Assembly (NCBI GenBank): GCA_003154055.1
Contig: PMCH01000330.1
Location: forward strand, 2,347 to 7,593
Direction of reading: 5' to 3'
Source: Acidobacteriaceae bacterium
GTDB taxonomy: Bacteria > Acidobacteriota > Terriglobia > Terriglobales > Acidobacteriaceae
Length of the DNA: 5,247 nt
This document shows positions 3,154 to 5,247 of this stretch, one piece after another. The stretch's first letter is position 1; every line of letters starts with the position of its first letter. A program made the translations under genes and the position numbers. Under the pieces are notes generated by a model. The model ran no database searches. It was given only the letters and a program-made list of their open reading frames with translations, and was not told the origin of the DNA.

Positions 3154-5247
3154 TCACTGCACGGTAAGCGTGATAGCCGTGGTATGCGAGACACTCGTCG
3201 AGGCGGCGGTCACTGTCACCGAATAGACTCCCCGAGGCGTAAGAAGGTCCTTATTGCCGGATTGCAGACCCTGGCACCCCAGCAGCCCAGTCAGGAGAAT
3301 CATTGCCAGCAGAACCAGGCAAACAAGCCTTGCCCGCCCGCCGGAGTATCCCTGAGCCCACTGCCGACGAGGCACAAAGACCAGGCCCAGCATGCCCGCG
3401 CTGAAGAAACCAGCCCCGGAAGCAAGCAGGAATGGGCTGCCCGGCCGCTGGCCTGCCGCTGCTGTGGCGACCCCAGTCGAGATTGTCATCACCGAATGTA
3501 AAGAAGCGTTGGAGCCGTCGGCGTTCAACGATGATGGTGAGAACGAACAGGTCGAATGTGCCGGCAGGCCGCTGCAATTGAGACTGATCGCACCGCTGAA
3601 GCCGTTGGTGGGGGCCACCGTGACATTGGCCGTTCCCGAATTGCCACTGACGACCGTCATGGACGCGGAAGTTGAAACGGCAAAATCCTTGGCGCCCGTG
3701 ACCGTGAACTGCGCTTGGGCGCGCGTCAAACCGGTACTGCTCGCCGTGATCGTGTAGCTGCCTGCCGCGTTCAGCACGACTGCTGTCAGATTGAATGTCG
3801 CCACTCCGGCGTTGGCATTGAGCTGGGAACTGTACCCGGCAAATCCAGCCGGACCTTGGATCTGCAGAGTGACCGCTCCACTGAATCCGGCGGCCAGATT
3901 GCCCTGCGCGTCCAAGGCATCCACCGGGACCGAGCCCAGATTCCCGTTCAATGACAGGGTTGAAAACTGCTTTGCAAATATCAGTTGAGTAGGAGGGGGA
4001 ACAAAGCCCTGGCCTTTCAGGTTGATGACGTGCGGACTGCCCGGCGCATCGTCATTGAACGTGACCGTGCCGGTGATACTCCCACCGGCCGAGGGGCTAA
4101 AAGAAACATCCACGGAGCAGCCGGTGCCAGCCGACAGGGCGGTACTGGTCGAGCAGGTCGTCTGGATCCCAAAGTTGCTGCTGGCGATGACGGTGCTAAG
4201 ATGCAGGTCCCCGTTCCCAGCATTGGACACCAACACGCGGATCGCACTGCCCGTCTGGCCAACCGTGACCGTACCAAAGTCGAGGGTTGTCGAATCCACG
4301 CTCACCTCGCGAATGACGTTGTTGCCCGTGTCGCCAATCAGGAGATTGCCGTTCCCCGCCAGAGCGATTCCGGTGGGCCCCTCGAACCAGGCATTGGAAG
4401 CCAGTCCGCCATCTCCGGCGTAGCCGTAATTGCTGCCCGCGATCGTGGTGATCGTGCCGTTCGCGTCTACCTTACGAATAAGATTGTTGGATGAGTCCAC
4501 GATGTAGAGATCGCCGCCGGCGTCAACCCGGACATCGGTGGGACCATTAAATTGCGCACTGGTGGCCGGGCCACCATCTCCGCTGTAACCAAAATGCTGG
4601 TTGCCGGCAACCGTCGTGATGATTCCATTCGTGTCGACTTTGCGAATGTCGCTATTCGAAACTTCCGCCAGGTACAAGTTGCCCTGGCTGTCGAGCGCAA
4701 GCCCGGCTACTCCGGAGGTTTGCGCGTTGATGGCCGGGCCGCCGTCGCCACTGAAGCCTGGGTTCCCGTTGCCCGCGATTCTGGTGCTCACTCCCTGCGG
4801 GTCCACCTTCCAGACGCCTTCCGACCAACTGGAGTAATAGACGTTCCCCGCGCTGTCTGCCGTCACGCCCCGGACCAGGGCCCCGGTCGCGAGCGTGGAA
4901 ATCGTTCCGTTCCCATCCACTTTGCGGACACAGGAGTTGAAGAAATCGGCAATGTAAAGATTCCCCGCGGCGTCCAATGCCACGGCGGAAGGGTAGTAAA
5001 GCTGGGCGCTGGTTGCTGGACCGCCGTCCCCACTGTAGCCGGGCGTGCCGTTTCCGGCCACGGTGCTGATGGTGCCATCGCTGGCGAACTTGCGCACGGC
5101 GTTGTTGGAGAAATCTGCAATATAGAGATTGCCCGCGCTGTCGCGCGCTACGCCCATGGGAAAATTCATCTGGGCAGACAGGGCCTGGCCTCCATCGCCG
5201 CCGTAACCGCTTGTTCCGTCACCGGCTACCGTACTGGCCATTCCCGG
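3154..5247 (-). CDS. NHL-repeat, ASH-like and Ig-like exported protein with internal membrane hairpin (5' end missing)
   Basis: Open through the right edge of the window; the Met codon at 5239-5241 lies inside a repeat and is not the start (Pro-Gly codons precede it). Residues counted from that Met: six NHL blades (1-315), a choice-of-anchor-D/ASH-like domain (316-412, LDFGTVTVGQTGS..., Cys363 and Cys375, ending VINLKGQGF), an Ig-like domain (about 417-515), then a second Ig-like module (519-590, NGFSGAISLNCSGLP..CSFSPSS). Two hydrophobic helices follow (603-624 and 639-656), then a final strand segment GVYSVTVTAASTSVSHTTAITLTVQ to the end. NHL propellers usually mediate protein or ligand binding. 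The Cys pairs and beta-rich make-up suggest an extracytoplasmic location, with a signal peptide expected outside the window. Function is unknown. The style is typical of Acidobacteriota proteins. It is convergent with the kinase, so not in its operon. Confidence 0.93.
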   Translation of the reverse strand, partial: PGMASTVAGDGTSGYGGDGGQALSAQMNFPMGVARDSAGNLYIADFSNNAVRKFASDGTISTVAGNGTPGYSGDGGPATSAQLYYPSAVALDAAGNLYIADFFNSCVRKVDGNGTISTLATGALVRGVTADSAGNVYYSSWSEGVWKVDPQGVSTRIAGNGNPGFSGDGGPAINAQTSGVAGLALDSQGNLYLAEVSNSDIRKVDTNGIITTVAGNQHFGYSGDGGPATSAQFNGPTDVRVDAGGDLYIVDSSNNLIRKVDANGTITTIAGSNYGYAGDGGLASNAWFEGPTGIALAGNGNLLIGDTGNNVIREVSVDSTTLDFGTVTVGQTGSAIRVLVSNAGNGDLHLSTVIASSNFGIQTTCSTSTALSAGTGCSVDVSFSPSAGGSITGTVTFNDDAPGSPHVINLKGQGFVPPPTQLIFAKQFSTLSLNGNLGSVPVDALDAQGNLAAGFSGAVTLQIQGPAGFAGYSSQLNANAGVATFNLTAVVLNAAGSYTITASSTGLTRAQAQFTVTGAKDFAVSTSASMTVVSGNSGTANVTVAPTNGFSGAISLNCSGLPAHSTCSFSPSSLNADGSNASLHSVMTISTGVATAAAGQRPGSPFLLASGAGFFSAGMLGLVFVPRRQWAQGYSGGRARLVCLVLLAMILLTGLLGCQGLQSGNKDLLTPRGVYSVTVTAASTSVSHTTAITLTVQ
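3157..3240 (-). other. Terminal strand segment of the split Ig-like domain
   Basis: Residues 668-695: TPRGVYSVTVTAAS, then TSVSHTTAITLTVQ at the C-terminus. It reads as the last two beta strands of the Ig-like module whose earlier strands lie at 3472-3687. It follows the lipobox-like Cys656 by a short polar linker (QGLQSGNKDLL). Confidence 0.7.
3274..3435 (-). other. Two-helix membrane hairpin inserted within the last Ig-like domain
   Basis: Helix 1 is residues 603-624 (PFLLASGAGFFSAGMLGLVFVP). A basic loop RRQWAQGYSGGRAR (625-638, four Arg) follows, then helix 2, residues 639-656 (LVCLVLLAMILLTGLLGC). Four Arg between the helices place the loop in the cytoplasm by the positive-inside rule, so both flanks would lie outside, consistent with one interrupted extracytoplasmic domain. 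Helix 2 ends LLGC followed by QG, which fits a lipobox, with Cys656 encoded at 3274-3276. Whether it is lipidated cannot be told from sequence. Confidence 0.8.
3472..3687 (-). other. First part of the split C-terminal Ig-like domain
   Basis: Residues 519-590: DFAVSTSASMTVVSGNSGTANVTV, then NGFSGAISLNCSGLPAHSTCSFSPSS and a closing strand. Cys556 and Cys565 are positioned for a disulfide. In acidobacterial proteins I recall, this module normally continues directly into a TPAGTYTVTVT...HTTTVTLTVQ strand pair. Here that continuation (TPRGVYSVTVT...HTTAITLTVQ) appears only at 3157-3240, after the membrane hairpin. Confidence 0.7.
4297..5247 (-). repeat. NHL-type beta-propeller repeats, six blades visible, about 56-residue period
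   Basis: Each blade reads roughly GYSGDGGPATSAQ, then a P.GVA.D.AGNLYIAD..NN.IRKVD.NGTI.TVAGN segment. The GYSGDGG-type loops begin at residues 12, 68, 162, 218 and 273 (counted from the Met at 5241), giving spacings of 56, 94, 56 and 55. The 94-residue gap contains two blades, the second of which (about residues 121-161) lacks the glycine loop. Six blades could make one full NHL propeller, but because the gene continues beyond the window more may exist. This is a protein-level repeat; at base level the copies have diverged mostly at third positions. Confidence 0.92.

Noticed and set aside
3157..3300. Separate small lipoprotein gene starting at an internal Met before LLTGLLGC
   Set aside because: The frame is continuous with the upstream Ig module, the terminal strands appear to complete that module, and no separate ribosome site was evident. 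An internal processing site is the likelier reading if the lipobox is used at all.
3118..3501. Plus-strand open frame opposite the end of the NHL protein (127 residues)
   Set aside because: The translation is low-complexity and His/Arg/Gln-rich with no domain, while the opposite strand encodes clear Ig and TM segments.
3985..4494. Plus-strand open frame opposite the NHL/ASH-like region (169 residues)
   Set aside because: No recognisable domain, and it overlaps well-supported repeat coding sequence on the other strand.
4297..5247. CRISPR or DNA-level tandem array on the basis of the regular 168-base spacing
   Set aside because: The periodicity is explained by NHL blades in one open frame. 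Base-level identity is low at third positions, unlike a CRISPR or recent satellite.

Overview
The window carries two large genes that face each other and stop 48 bases apart. It is moderately GC-rich throughout. The minus-strand gene has NHL blades with the GYSGDGGPATSAQ loop, a choice-of-anchor-D (ASH-like) domain, and an FSG...CSGLP..CSFSPSS Ig-like module ending in TLTVQ. That combination is very typical of soil Acidobacteriota (Terriglobia-like genomes), so I infer an acidobacterium from protein style only; no taxonomic marker gene is present.

Left edge (1-177): possibly the last codons of an upstream gene, then a short leader with a 10-base direct repeat. Plus strand (178-3105): a membrane-bound hybrid sensor histidine kinase. 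Its N-terminus closely matches the three-helix copper/ethylene-binding domain of plant ethylene receptors such as ETR1 and cyanobacterial SynEtr1. The equivalents of ETR1 Asp25, Tyr32, Ile35, Ile62, Cys65, His69, Lys91 and Ala102 are all present. After it come a coiled coil, three PAS domains, a HisKA domain with an HDFNN H-box, a HATPase domain and one C-terminal receiver domain. The likely path is: small hydrophobic ligand (ethylene by homology) or a copper/redox cue at the membrane, then His autophosphorylation, then the fused receiver Asp, then an unseen Hpt or response-regulator partner.

Convergent junction (3079-3153): a perfect 10-base inverted repeat straddles the kinase stop codon.

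Minus strand (3154-5247, 5' end outside the window): a large exported beta-rich protein with six visible NHL blades, an ASH-like domain, a first Ig-like domain and a second Ig-like domain. The second Ig-like domain appears to be split by a two-helix membrane hairpin whose second helix ends in a lipobox-like LLGC. It is probably a surface or periplasmic membrane-anchored protein of unknown function.

Nothing shows that the two genes act together: they are convergent and look like independent units. The two most noteworthy signals are the ethylene-receptor-type sensor domain in a bacterial PAS hybrid kinase, and the Ig fold interrupted by a membrane hairpin. No RNA genes, insertion sequences, CRISPR arrays or origins were seen.
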